DNA of 16,742 nt, taken from contig JANXQR010000440.1 of NCBI GenBank assembly GCA_025353435.1, positions 1-16,742 of the forward strand, in the 5' to 3' direction. Source of the stretch: Acidobacteriota bacterium. GTDB taxonomy: Bacteria; Acidobacteriota; Terriglobia; Terriglobales; Acidobacteriaceae. The translations under genes and the position numbers were made by a program. Within the stretch, counting starts at the first letter, position 1. Each line of letters starts with the position of its first letter. The notes beneath the pieces are model-generated. The model was not told where the DNA came from. It worked only from the letters and a program-made list of their open reading frames with translations, and did no database searches. Below, in pieces: positions 1 through 8,135 of this stretch.

Positions 1-2
1 AT

Positions 3-2462
3 GAGCCCTTCGGCGCAGCGCGATTGATGACCACGGAGACGAAGCGCCCGGTAGCGGGCTATTTCTGGTCGCGCGACAGCAAGTTCATTCTATTTGTGAA
101 GGATCACGATGGAGATGAGAACTACAACGTGTATGCGGTCGATCCTGGGGCGCAGCCCGCGGCTGGGGCGGAAGCGCCGGAAGGCCGCGATCTGACGGGG
201 CTGAAAGGCGTGCGCGTGATGATTTACGAGACGCCGAAGAGCGATCCGGACATTCTGTATGTGGGCATCAATGATCGCGACAAGGCGTGGCACGACCTGT
301 ACAAGCTGAGGATTTCGACGGGCGAGAAGACGCTGGTCCGCAAGAATACCGACCGCATTACGGGTTGGAGTTTTGATCTGAAGGATCAGTTGCGGCTTGC
401 TTCACGCAATGCGGACAACGGCGACACAGAACTATTGCAGGTGGACGCGGATAAGCTGACGCCAATCTACAGCTGCTCAGTTTTTGAGACCTGCGATACG
501 GTGCATTTTCACACGGACAACAGCCGTGTTTACATCGAGAGCAACAAGGGATCTGACTTAGTCTCGCTGATGCTGTTGGATCCGCAGACCGGCAAAACGG
601 AAATGGTGGAGTCCGACCCGCTGGGCAAGGTGGATCTGGGTGGGGCGTTGTTTTCGAAGGCGACTGATGTGCTGATCGAAACCTGGTACATTGCTGCGCG
701 CGCCAAGACTTATTTCAAAGACAAGGCGTATGGCGCCGACTATCGCTGGCTGGAAAAGCAGTTTCCTGGCGAAGATATCAGCGTCGTTTCGAGCACCCTG
801 GACGAGCAGATGTGGCTGGTTAATGCGAGCGCCGACACAGAGCCGGGAAAGACAGTTCTGTTCGATCGCAAGACCAAGGCCATTGTCCCGCAATACACGC
901 TGTGGGAGAAGATTCCGCGCGTTAGCCTGGCGCAGATGAAGGCGATCACCTATCGGTCATCGGATGGGCTGGAGATTCCCGCATACCTGGTGCTGCCGCG
1001 TGGTGTGCGTGCGAAGAACCTGCCCGCGCTGGTGATTCCGCATGGCGGGCCTTGGGGGCGCGACATGTGGGGCTACAATCCGCTGGCGCAATTCTTTGCC
1101 AATCGCGGCTACGCAGTGCTGATGCCGAACTTCCGTGCGTCGACGGGATATGGCAGGAAGTTTCTGGATGCAGGCAACCTGGAGTGGGGCAAGAAGATGC
1201 AGGACGACCTTACCTGGGGCGTCAAGTACATGGTGGCGGAGGGCATCGCCGATCCCAAACGGGTGGGCATCCTGGGCGGGTCTTACGGAGGCTACGCTAC
1301 GCTGGCGGGCGTTGCATTTACACCGGACACGTACGCGGCCGCGGTGGACATTGTGGGGCCTTCGAATTTGATCACCTTGCTCGAATCGATTCCGCCTTAC
1401 TGGGAGTCGATTCGCAAGATGTTTGCGGTGCGAATGGGCGATGCGACTACGGCGGAAGGGAAGGCGGTGTTGACGGAGGAGTCTCCGCTGAACGCGGCCA
1501 ACCGCATCAAGACGCCGCTGTTGGTGGCGCAGGGAGCCAACGATCCGCGCGTAAACCGGCGCGAGGCGGAGCAGATTGTGATTGCGCTGCGCGACCGTGG
1601 ATTTCCGGTGGAGTACATCCTGGCCCCGGATGAGGGTCACGGATTTGCGCGGCCCATCAACAATCTGGCGCTTTTTATGGCATCAGAGAAGTTTTTGGCC
1701 AAGCACCTTGGCGGACGCTACCAGGACGGCGGAACACCGGAAGAAGTGGCGCGCCTGGCGGAGATATCGGTTGATCCCAAGACCGTGACGCTGGCAAAGA
1801 AGGTGGACGCAGGCCCGGTCGGCGCTCCCAAGCCGGCAATGGATCTGCAGGCCGGAACTTACCACTACAAGATGACGATTGAAGCCGGCGGGCAGACGAT
1901 GAACATGAAGATTTCGACTGCGATTGAGGATGGCGGCACGTCATGGTCGGCGGCAAACGTCATCGAAACCCCGGGAGGCAACGTAACGGACAAAGCGTCA
2001 ATTGAGAAGATGACGTTGCTGCTGCTGAAGCGCAATGTGGAACAGGGGCCGATCACGATTGATGTGACCTTTGCAGGTGGGAAGGCGTCAGGCAAGATGA
2101 CCATGAATGGTGAGGACAAGCCAATCTCGGTGGACCTTGGAGGGCCAGTGTTTGCCGATGCTGCGGGTGCGGACCAGGTAATCGCGTGCCTTCCGCTGGC
2201 GGAGGGCTATACCACTACGTACCGCAACTTCGATTTCCAGGCGCAGAAGGTGCGGCTGCTGCAATTAACAGTGAGCGGAGCGGAGAAAGTGACAGTGCCG
2301 GCGGGAACATTCGATGCCTATAAAGTGGATGTGACGTCGGCCGACGGTGGTTCCGACACCAAGACTGTTTGGGTGGCGAAGGATTCGCGCAAGGTGGTGA
2401 AGGTGACCGCGGTAGTTGCGTCGATGGGCGGAGCGAAAGTTACAGAGGAGTTGACCGACTGA
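3..2462 (+). CDS. S9-family serine peptidase (prolyl-oligopeptidase type) with C-terminal DUF3108-like tail, 5'-partial
   Basis: The reading frame is already open at base 3 (codons read E-P-F-G-A-A-R-L before the TTG-ATG at 24-29), and the first residues correspond to the middle of the beta-propeller of S9 peptidases (FWSRDSKFILFVKD, then DGDENYNVYAVDP). The true start therefore lies off the left edge. The alpha/beta-hydrolase domain follows: an HGGPWGRD oxyanion-region motif, nucleophile GGSYGG with Ser at 1281-1283, Asp at 1542-1544 (GANDPRVN) and His at 1638-1640 (EGHGF). The family cleaves short peptides, often after proline, usually in the periplasm; the signal peptide would be off-window. 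From about 1740 to the stop there is an extra tail of roughly 220 residues rich in beta-strand patterns (AGTYHYKMTIEAGG; later VPAGTFDAYKV and KVWVAKDSRKVVK-like segments) that resembles DUF3108-type domains and is not needed for peptidase activity. The peptidase call is secure; the tail assignment is tentative. The gene converges on cinA with a 61-bp gap. Confidence 0.92.
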   Translation, partial: EPFGAARLMTTETKRPVAGYFWSRDSKFILFVKDHDGDENYNVYAVDPGAQPAAGAEAPEGRDLTGLKGVRVMIYETPKSDPDILYVGINDRDKAWHDLYKLRISTGEKTLVRKNTDRITGWSFDLKDQLRLASRNADNGDTELLQVDADKLTPIYSCSVFETCDTVHFHTDNSRVYIESNKGSDLVSLMLLDPQTGKTEMVESDPLGKVDLGGALFSKATDVLIETWYIAARAKTYFKDKAYGADYRWLEKQFPGEDISVVSSTLDEQMWLVNASADTEPGKTVLFDRKTKAIVPQYTLWEKIPRVSLAQMKAITYRSSDGLEIPAYLVLPRGVRAKNLPALVIPHGGPWGRDMWGYNPLAQFFANRGYAVLMPNFRASTGYGRKFLDAGNLEWGKKMQDDLTWGVKYMVAEGIADPKRVGILGGSYGGYATLAGVAFTPDTYAAAVDIVGPSNLITLLESIPPYWESIRKMFAVRMGDATTAEGKAVLTEESPLNAANRIKTPLLVAQGANDPRVNRREAEQIVIALRDRGFPVEYILAPDEGHGFARPINNLALFMASEKFLAKHLGGRYQDGGTPEEVARLAEISVDPKTVTLAKKVDAGPVGAPKPAMDLQAGTYHYKMTIEAGGQTMNMKISTAIEDGGTSWSAANVIETPGGNVTDKASIEKMTLLLLKRNVEQGPITIDVTFAGGKASGKMTMNGEDKPISVDLGGPVFADAAGADQVIACLPLAEGYTTTYRNFDFQAQKVRLLQLTVSGAEKVTVPAGTFDAYKVDVTSADGGSDTKTVWVAKDSRKVVKVTAVVASMGGAKVTEELTD

Positions 2463-2523
2463 CGTTCCCATTATTGAACTGAGAGCAGTCCACAAACGAT
2501 GCGCGCCCGCTTTCATCGCTTGA

Positions 2524-3768
2524 TTACATGAGACGGCGGCGGACGAGGTCGAGGGCTTGTTGCGCGCTCCACTCGCGGACGCGGGTTCTTGAGCCGCGGA
2601 AAGTGCGTTCGAGCACGTCGGTGCGTTGGGCGTCGCTAACGGCGATGTAGACAAGGCCGACTGGCTTGGCGTCAGTACCGCCGGTGGGTCCGGCGATGCC
2701 GGTGATGGCCAGGCCAAGAGTAGCGCCTGTGCGTTGGCGAATGCCTGCTGCCATAGCTTTTGCGACTTCTTCACTGACAGCACCGTGTTTTTCAATGAGT
2801 TCTGGCTGGACGCCAGCAAAGGCGGCTTTCAGTTCATTTGAGTAGACCACGGCTCCTCCGACGAAGGAGCGCGAGCTACCCGGGACCGAAGTGATGCGCT
2901 GTGCGATGAGGCCTCCCGTACAGCTTTCGGCGGTGGCAAGCGTGGCTTGGCGCAGGCCGAGGTAGTAGAGCACGATTTGCTCGAGCGACTCGCCTTCAGA
3001 AGAGTAGAGCCAGTCGTCGAGAGCTTCTTCCATAAGGCTGGCGAGTTCATCCACTCGCTGCTGTGCGGTCTCGATATTCTTCTTCGAGCAGAGGAGCGTG
3101 AGTTGAATGTCGCCATTGTGGGCGAGAATAGTGGTTTCGACGTCGGTGTAGGTCTGATAGATTGGCGCGAGCAGCTTATCAGCTTGCGATTCCGGGATCA
3201 TTGCGGCCTTCAGCGTGCGCTTGGCGATGAATCGCTTGGGGGCTGCGGCGCGAATGCGGGGCAGGCACTCAGTTTCAAAGAGTGGCTTGCACTCGCTTGG
3301 CGGACCCGGGATGAGCGCGAGGATCTTGCGAAACCCTTCGAACGTGGTGTCGATCCATTGCCCAGGAGCGCTGCCGTTGGGATTGGGCAGCACGGTTGCG
3401 CCCTCGATTACGTCAGCCTGCTTGAGATTGTTGTCCGGCATGGTCATGCGCCAGCTGGCGGCGCGGGCATGCAATGCAGCAACGAGCGGAGCGTCGCGGC
3501 GGAGCGTGAGAGAGAGGGCTTCGGCAACAGCTTCGCGGGTGAGATCGTCTTCCGTTGGTCCTAGGCCGCCCATTATTAGAACAATGTCAGTACGGGCGAG
3601 GGCACCGCGAATGGCGTTGACGAGATCCTTTTGGCGGTCGCCAACGATGGTTTTGAATGCGACCGAGACGCCGATCTCGTTAAGTTTCTCAGTAAGAAAA
3701 AGGGAATTCGTGTCTTGCCGGTACGGGGTGAGCATCTCGGAGCCGACGGCAATAATCTCAGATTTCAT
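2524..3768 (-). CDS. cinA: CinA-family protein: MoCF-like domain plus nicotinamide-nucleotide amidase domain
   Basis: 414 residues from ATG 3768, the family's usual length. The frame extends 27 codons further upstream, but that part lacks family similarity, while the N-terminus MKSEIIAVGSEML is the classic CinA start. Residues 1-170 form the MoaB/MogA-like domain with GGLGPTEDD at 67-75 (COG1058, ADP-ribose/CoA-linked pyrophosphatase in some members). Residues about 258-413 form the PncC domain with ATAESCTGG (ESCTGG 281-286, catalytic Ser282), VVYSN and ITGIAGPTGG. That domain deamidates NMN to nicotinate mononucleotide for NAD recycling, and both domains are cytosolic. It is last in the leftward group yacG-pgpA-NHL-cinA, 115 bp after the NHL gene; that leader carries short repeats (see 3776-3885). 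Homologues are historically named competence/damage-inducible; nothing in the sequence shows such regulation here. Confidence 0.93.
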   Translation of the reverse strand: MKSEIIAVGSEMLTPYRQDTNSLFLTEKLNEIGVSVAFKTIVGDRQKDLVNAIRGALARTDIVLIMGGLGPTEDDLTREAVAEALSLTLRRDAPLVAALHARAASWRMTMPDNNLKQADVIEGATVLPNPNGSAPGQWIDTTFEGFRKILALIPGPPSECKPLFETECLPRIRAAAPKRFIAKRTLKAAMIPESQADKLLAPIYQTYTDVETTILAHNGDIQLTLLCSKKNIETAQQRVDELASLMEEALDDWLYSSEGESLEQIVLYYLGLRQATLATAESCTGGLIAQRITSVPGSSRSFVGGAVVYSNELKAAFAGVQPELIEKHGAVSEEVAKAMAAGIRQRTGATLGLAITGIAGPTGGTDAKPVGLVYIAVSDAQRTDVLERTFRGSRTRVREWSAQQALDLVRRRLM

Positions 3769-3775
3769 AAAAACG

Positions 3776-3885
3776 GCTTCTAGCTCCTGGGCTTCAGCTT
3801 CTAGCGCGACATGGATGAGCGGAGGTCTGACCCACCCGGAAAGTAGCAACTGAACCGAAAAGGTGGGGGCTGGACGCTAGAAGCT
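3776..3885. repeat. Short GCTAGAAGC repeats in the leader of cinA
   Basis: The 9-mer GCTTCTAGC occurs at 3776-3784 and again within 3797-3805, and its complement GCTAGAAGC at 3876-3884. The last two copies form a perfect 11-bp inverted repeat (AGCTTCTAGCG 3796-3806, CGCTAGAAGCT 3875-3885) with a 68-nt spacer. The right arm overlaps the stop codon of the NHL gene, and the left copies lie just before the cinA start. A long-range hairpin in the mRNA between the two genes is possible. Function unknown. Confidence 0.6.
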
Positions 3886-4927
3886 AAAAGAGATTTTGAC
3901 CCTCGACTCCCAAGTCCACATCATAAATGGCCTGGTTGGTGGCGAGGACGACGGAGCCGAGTGGCGAAAAGGCAACGCCGACGATGTTGGTTCCGGAGAG
4001 CACCAGGCTGGCTTCGCCCGTGGCCGTGACACGCACCACGCCGCGTCGGCCATGAAGGCTGGCGGCCACGTAAATGCTGCCGTCTCGGGCGATCGCCAGG
4101 CCCTGTGGGCGGCCAAGTCCTCGGTACCACGCGCGCATATCGCCGTTGGGTTCGATGGCCCAGATGGCGTCGTTGGACGAGAGCGTGGGGCCAGTGACAA
4201 ACAATGTTCCTTTGCGGCTTACGGCCATGTGGTATGCCGAGACGCTGGGCTCGAGCGTGGCGTGCACGAAGATCTGGCGATCGGAGTTGATTTTGAAAAC
4301 GGTTCCGCTTCGGTCGCCGACGAAGAGGTTTCCTTCGCGGTCGAACGCTGCGCCCGTGGCAACGCCCATGCCCTCCGCGTAGACGGTGAATTCGCCGGCC
4401 GAGTCGACGCGGTAGACGGTTCCTTCAGCGCGGGAAGTGACGAAGAGGTCGCCGTCTGGATTGAAGGCAAGGCCGGTGGCGTTCAGAATTCCGGTAACGA
4501 ACGGAGTTCCGCGACCGTCAGGGCTAACGCGGACGACAGAGACGGGCGTCGCCTTTCCACGCGGACCGGAGATAGTGGCGTAGACCATCCCGGAGCGGCT
4601 GACTGTTGGGCTTGTGACCGGGTGCAGGCCCTCGTTAAGCTCGTGCGCAACTCGAATCGGGGCTGCGTTGCTGGTTGATGAGCCGGTGCGAACTTCAACC
4701 AATCCGGTTGATGCGAGGTCGGGAACTTTGAATGCGAGTCGCGTGGGACGGCTCAGCACGATGTGCGCAGGAGAGCCATCCACATAAACGGTAGGCGAGG
4801 TGTGGCCGGCAGGTCCCAGGTTCGCGCCGATCAACTCGACCTCGCCGCCAGGCAGTGCCGCAGGGGGGATGACGTCGTCAATGCGGGGTTTGGGGACGGT
4901 CTCGGATTGTGCGCGGAGGCGGGGCAT
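3884..4927 (-). CDS. IPT/TIG domain plus NHL-type beta-propeller protein
   Basis: 347 residues. Residues about 15-95 form an IPT/TIG immunoglobulin-like fold (PRIDDVIPPAALPGGEVELIGANLGP, shown in part). Residues about 100-347 hold propeller blades with the recurring pattern GLAFNPDGDLFVTS (152-165), GAAFDREGNLFVGD (192-205), GLAIARDGSIYVAA (276-289) and GVAFSPLGSVVLAT (317-330), typical of NHL/SMP-30-like repeats. There is no signal peptide or membrane segment at the chosen start, so the product appears cytosolic, which is unusual for TIG-NHL proteins. The pgpA stop is 21 bp upstream, so it is almost certainly co-transcribed with yacG and pgpA. No catalytic residues can be assigned; a ligand- or partner-binding role is inference. 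Confidence 0.82.
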   Translation of the reverse strand: MPRLRAQSETVPKPRIDDVIPPAALPGGEVELIGANLGPAGHTSPTVYVDGSPAHIVLSRPTRLAFKVPDLASTGLVEVRTGSSTSNAAPIRVAHELNEGLHPVTSPTVSRSGMVYATISGPRGKATPVSVVRVSPDGRGTPFVTGILNATGLAFNPDGDLFVTSRAEGTVYRVDSAGEFTVYAEGMGVATGAAFDREGNLFVGDRSGTVFKINSDRQIFVHATLEPSVSAYHMAVSRKGTLFVTGPTLSSNDAIWAIEPNGDMRAWYRGLGRPQGLAIARDGSIYVAASLHGRRGVVRVTATGEASLVLSGTNIVGVAFSPLGSVVLATNQAIYDVDLGVEGQNLF

Positions 4928-4948
4928 ATTCGATTCCGGCTCGCTGGG

Positions 4949-5458
4949 CTAAATCCAGAGGCGCAAAAGCGAGGCGACACCCCAAGCATACAACCCTGCG
5001 CCTACGTCGTCGAAGACGATACCCCAGCCGGCGGGGAGGTCTTCGATGCGGCGGATTGGGAAGGGCTTGGTGATGTCGAATAAGCGGAACAGGATGAACG
5101 CAATGACCGCGTGACGCCAGTCGACGGGGCATAGGATAAGCGTTATCCATTGGCCGGCCACTTCGTCGATGACGACGAAACCTGGGTCCTTCCTGCCGCA
5201 TTCGCGCGCGGCAATGGTGGCGGCGGGGACGCCGAGGAGAAGTGACAGGGCAATGCCGCCGCAAAGTATGAGCATCAGCGTGCGCGGCGAGGGATGGAGC
5301 CCCCAACCCGCTGCAGCCCAGAGGAGAACAGCCGCCGCCGAGCCCCAGGTGCCGGGGCCTGGCTTGCCGAAGCCGGCGCCAAAGAATGTGGCTACGGTCC
5401 ACGCCCAGTAGGTTCTTGAGCCGGTGGGCATCGTTGCTTGCGAGGCGTCATTAGTCAT
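4949..5458 (-). CDS. pgpA: Phosphatidylglycerophosphatase A
   Basis: 169 residues, normal for the family. It dephosphorylates phosphatidylglycerophosphate to phosphatidylglycerol in the inner membrane. Visible family motifs: FGKPGPGTWGS (30-40), KDPGFVVIDEVAGQW (90-104), and FRLFDITKPFPI followed by GWGIVFDDVGAG (124-155), which carry the conserved acidic residues. Hydrophobic segments lie at about 41-52, 59-80, 104-125 and 152-167. Its ATG (5456-5458) overlaps the yacG stop (TAA, 5451-5453) in an 8-bp ATGACTAA overlap, implying translational coupling. PgpA and CinA genes are often neighbours in bacteria, which supports both calls. Confidence 0.95.
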   Translation of the reverse strand: MTNDASQATMPTGSRTYWAWTVATFFGAGFGKPGPGTWGSAAAVLLWAAAGWGLHPSPRTLMLILCGGIALSLLLGVPAATIAARECGRKDPGFVVIDEVAGQWITLILCPVDWRHAVIAFILFRLFDITKPFPIRRIEDLPAGWGIVFDDVGAGLYAWGVASLLRLWI

Positions 5459-5681
5459 TCTCGGAGCCGTCGCTGTGTCTGCCGCCGAGTTCGCCGAGAT
5501 CTTCGAGGACTTCCGGGTCGAGGATGGGGGAACTGATCTTGTAGACGCCCATCGCCCATTTGCCGAGGTCGATTTTGCGACAGCGATCGGAGCAGAATGG
5601 AAAGTCTTCGTCCTTTGGACGGACCAACATGCCGCAGGAGGGGCAGCGGAGAACTTTGACGGATTTTTTCTTGGTAGCCAT
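5451..5681 (-). CDS. yacG: YacG-type zinc-ribbon protein (DNA gyrase inhibitor family)
   Basis: 76 residues from ATG 5681. The frame stays open for 52 codons further upstream, but those would cross the dppB start region and have no family similarity. Zinc ligands are visible: CPSCG (13-17) and CSDRC (30-34), followed by the family signature RKIDLGKWAMGVYKI. E. coli YacG binds GyrB and inhibits gyrase; the same role here is inferred from the family. It is first of the yacG-pgpA-NHL-cinA group and divergent from dppB across 139 bp. No strong Shine-Dalgarno is visible before the start. The acidic C-terminus (residues 50-76) is typical of YacG tails. Confidence 0.88.
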   Translation of the reverse strand: MATKKKSVKVLRCPSCGMLVRPKDEDFPFCSDRCRKIDLGKWAMGVYKISSPILDPEVLEDLGELGGRHSDGSEND

Positions 5682-5820
5682 GAACCGAGCGCCGCAAAAG
5701 GCGACGTGACCCCATGTTACAAGGTGCGGTCGCGGACCGCTTGCCGCTGACTGCGAAGCGTGGGCCGACTGGACCGTTGAAACTGTTTCCGTGAGTCGGT
5801 CATTTATTGTGGGAAGTGCT

Positions 5821-6756
5821 ATGAAGCAGATTCTCACCCGCCTCGCGCTGACACTGCCGGTTGTATGGCTGGTAGTGTCGCTGGTGTTTCTGCTGATTCA
5901 CCTGGTGCCCGGCGATCCGATTCTCGCGATTCTTGGTGAGGGCGCAACTCCAGCTGACGTTGGTGCGTTGCGGCATCAGTACGGGCTTGATCAGCCGCTC
6001 GGCAATCAATACCTGCACTACTGGACAGGCGTGGTACACGGCGACCTGGGAAGTTCCATCCGCCTGCATGATTCGGTGGCGCATCTCATTGTGCAGCGGT
6101 ATCCGTATACGCTAGCGCTCACACTCGCGGCACTGGTGTTGGGTCTGGCTCTCGCGTTGCCGGCGGGAATTGCGGCGGCGGTGCGTCGAGGACGTGTTGC
6201 GGATCAAGCGATTTCAGTTGTGAGCCTCTTCGGACTTTCGGTGCCGGGTTTGGCGCTTGGGCCAGTCCTGATTCTCGTGTTTTCGATCATGCTGGGCTGG
6301 CTTCCCGTGTCTGGGGCCAACAACGGTGGCAGCCGCGGCATCGATTGGCACTACCTGGTGCTTCCCTCGATCGCGATGGGTGCATCGCTGGCGGCCATCC
6401 TCACCCGCATGGTGCGCACCGCCATGCTGGAGGAACTCGGCAATGACTATATTCGGACAGCGCGCGCAAAGGGTTTGAGCGAGGGTGCGGTGGTTTGGCG
6501 CCATGCGTTGCCCAACGCTCTCGTTCCGATTGTGACGGTGGTGGGACTGCAGTTCGGAGCGCTGCTCGCCGGTGCGATTGTTACGGAGAAGATATTCAGT
6601 TGGCCGGGCCTGGGTCGGCTGGTCGTGGATGCCATTTCAAATCGCGACTACGCGTTGGTGCAGGGTTGCCTGTTGGCGATCGGTTTGACCTACGTGCTGG
6701 TGAACCTGATGACAGATGTGGTGTATCGCTGGGTGAATCCCCGCATGCGTGGGTGA
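5821..6756 (+). CDS. dppB: DppB/OppB-type ABC transporter permease
   Basis: 311 residues from ATG 5821, preceded by GGGAAG about 4 nt upstream; an earlier in-frame TTG at 5791 would add only 10 non-family residues. This is an inner-membrane permease subunit for dipeptide, oligopeptide or nickel uptake. The N-terminal segment (about 9-30) is followed by the family marker LVPGDPILAILGE, then GLDQPLGNQYLHYWTGVVHGDLG-type sequence (in part) and about five more hydrophobic segments. The cytoplasmic ATPase-contact (EAA) loop is near residues 203-235: EELGNDYIRTARAKG, then HALPNALVP. The usual dppC partner is not downstream on this strand but on the opposite strand 470 bp away. No solute-binding protein or ATPase gene lies in the window, so the substrate cannot be assigned. 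Confidence 0.92.
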   Translation: MKQILTRLALTLPVVWLVVSLVFLLIHLVPGDPILAILGEGATPADVGALRHQYGLDQPLGNQYLHYWTGVVHGDLGSSIRLHDSVAHLIVQRYPYTLALTLAALVLGLALALPAGIAAAVRRGRVADQAISVVSLFGLSVPGLALGPVLILVFSIMLGWLPVSGANNGGSRGIDWHYLVLPSIAMGASLAAILTRMVRTAMLEELGNDYIRTARAKGLSEGAVVWRHALPNALVPIVTVVGLQFGALLAGAIVTEKIFSWPGLGRLVVDAISNRDYALVQGCLLAIGLTYVLVNLMTDVVYRWVNPRMRG

Positions 6757-7230
6757 TCAGTCTTTGAGCGGAATATCGAGGTCGACAATTTCAGGCTCGA
6801 TGGACCCGTCTGAACCGACATGCAAAAAACCGATGGTGACCGCGAGGTTGAAGCGCCGCGGACCGCACGATCCAGGATTGAAATAGAGAACGCCTTTTTT
6901 GCGCGAGATACCCGCCTTGTGCGAGTGCCCGTAGAGGACTGCAGAGAACTTGGCGGCTGCGGGGTCGAGATGGAGTGTCTCGATATTGTGGAGCAGATAG
7001 ATGTATCCGCCCTCGATGAGCAGGACTTCTGTTTCGGGCAGTCGGCTGCAGGGACCTTCCGTGTCGATATTGCCTCGAACCGCTGTGACCGGTGCGATCT
7101 TCCGAAGGGCATCGAGGATTTTCGGGTCGCCCACGTCGCCGAGATGCAGAATGCATTCGACGCCTGCTAGCTTTGGGAGAACTTCGGGCCGCAGCAGGCC
7201 GTGGGTATCGCTGATTACGCCAATCTTCAA
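6757..7230 (-). CDS. YfcE/MJ0936-family metallophosphoesterase
   Basis: 157 residues, a full-length calcineurin-like phosphoesterase of the YfcE/MJ0936 family, which hydrolyse phosphodiesters with two bound metals. Metal-site motifs are all visible: SDTHG (D8, H10), HLGD (D32), RGN (N54), a His at 81 (LLHN), GHSH (H102, H104) and NPGS (118-121). The family usually has HG at the H81 position; here it is HN. Its ATG (7228-7230) overlaps the dppC stop in an ATGA 4-bp overlap, so it is co-transcribed with, and probably coupled to, dppC. Its stop codon abuts the dppB stop with no gap. Physiological substrate unknown. Confidence 0.88.
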   Translation of the reverse strand: MKIGVISDTHGLLRPEVLPKLAGVECILHLGDVGDPKILDALRKIAPVTAVRGNIDTEGPCSRLPETEVLLIEGGYIYLLHNIETLHLDPAAAKFSAVLYGHSHKAGISRKKGVLYFNPGSCGPRRFNLAVTIGFLHVGSDGSIEPEIVDLDIPLKD

Positions 7231-8081
7231 AGCCCCATCTCCAGACGAGTGCGTGGATCGAGCTGGTCGCGCAAGGCATCGCCCAGGAAGTTGAAACCAA
7301 GCACTGCGCCAGCGACGGCCGCGGCAGGGAAGAGCACAAGATGCGGGGAGTCGAACATGTGCGAGCGGGCGTCATTGAGCATGCCGCCCCAACTCGGCGC
7401 GGGCGCGGGAATGCCGAGGCCGAGAAATGAGAGCGTGGCTTCGGCCAGAATGACTCCGGCCATTCCGATGGCCGCCTGCACCAGGATTGGTTGGGCGATG
7501 TTGGGCAGAATGTGGCGGAAGAAGGTGCGCAGGCCCCCGGCGCCGAGCGCGCGCGCGGCGTCGACATACTCGCGATCGCGCACGGCCATCACCTGGGCGC
7601 GGACAAGTCGCGCGTACCCGGCCCAGCCGCCGATAGCCAGCGCCAGCACCAGGTTTGAGAAGCCCGGTCCGAGGAATGCCGCGAATGCAATCGCAAGCAG
7701 GATCCCCGGCAGAGCCAGAAATGTATTCATTGCAAAGGTGGTCAGTGCGGTATCGATCCAACCGCCCAAATAACCGGCCAGGCCGCCAAGGGAGATTCCG
7801 AGCGCAAGAGATACTGTCACAACCGTAACGGAAACGGCGAGCGAAAGCCGCGCGCCCCACAGCATCCGCGAGAGGGTGTCGCGGCCAAGTTCATCGGTGC
7901 CGGCCCAGTGCGCGGCAGACGGACCCTGGAGCCGATTGAGCAGGTCGATGCTGGCGGGATTGTGCGGCGCAAGCCACGGCGCTGTTAATCCGGCAACAAC
8001 GAAAGAAGCCAGCAAAACCGCGCCAACAACCGCAAGCGGCTGGCGGCGAACGCGGTTACGGAAGGAATCAAGAAAAGCCAT
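7227..8081 (-). CDS. dppC: DppC/OppC-type ABC transporter permease
   Basis: 284 residues, standard DppC length. Features in order: N-terminal membrane segment (about 14-36), the periplasmic signature HWAGTDELGRDTLSRMLWGAR (58-78, in part), core membrane segments at about 80-100, 112-140, 143-160 and 200-220, and the EAA loop at 168-200 (REYVDAARALGAGG, then HILPNIAQPI). It pairs with a DppB subunit to form the membrane channel, and the convergent dppB at 5821-6756 is the obvious candidate. Downstream it overlaps the phosphoesterase gene by 4 bp. No clear Shine-Dalgarno precedes ATG 8081. It is divergent from the CAP-domain gene with only 54 bp between starts. Confidence 0.92.
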   Translation of the reverse strand: MAFLDSFRNRVRRQPLAVVGAVLLASFVVAGLTAPWLAPHNPASIDLLNRLQGPSAAHWAGTDELGRDTLSRMLWGARLSLAVSVTVVTVSLALGISLGGLAGYLGGWIDTALTTFAMNTFLALPGILLAIAFAAFLGPGFSNLVLALAIGGWAGYARLVRAQVMAVRDREYVDAARALGAGGLRTFFRHILPNIAQPILVQAAIGMAGVILAEATLSFLGLGIPAPAPSWGGMLNDARSHMFDSPHLVLFPAAAVAGAVLGFNFLGDALRDQLDPRTRLEMGL

Positions 8082-8135
8082 TGGCTAGAGAAAGAATACA
8101 GCGACTCGCACGGGCGGGTTGGGTCTAATAGCGAT

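Noticed and set aside
957..1640. 227-codon minus-strand frame inside the S9 peptidase
   Set aside because: Arg/His-rich antisense shadow of a GC-rich catalytic domain; no family similarity.
5777..5810. Promoter for dppB beginning with TTGAAA at 5777
   Set aside because: No acceptable -10 hexamer at 16-18 bp spacing.
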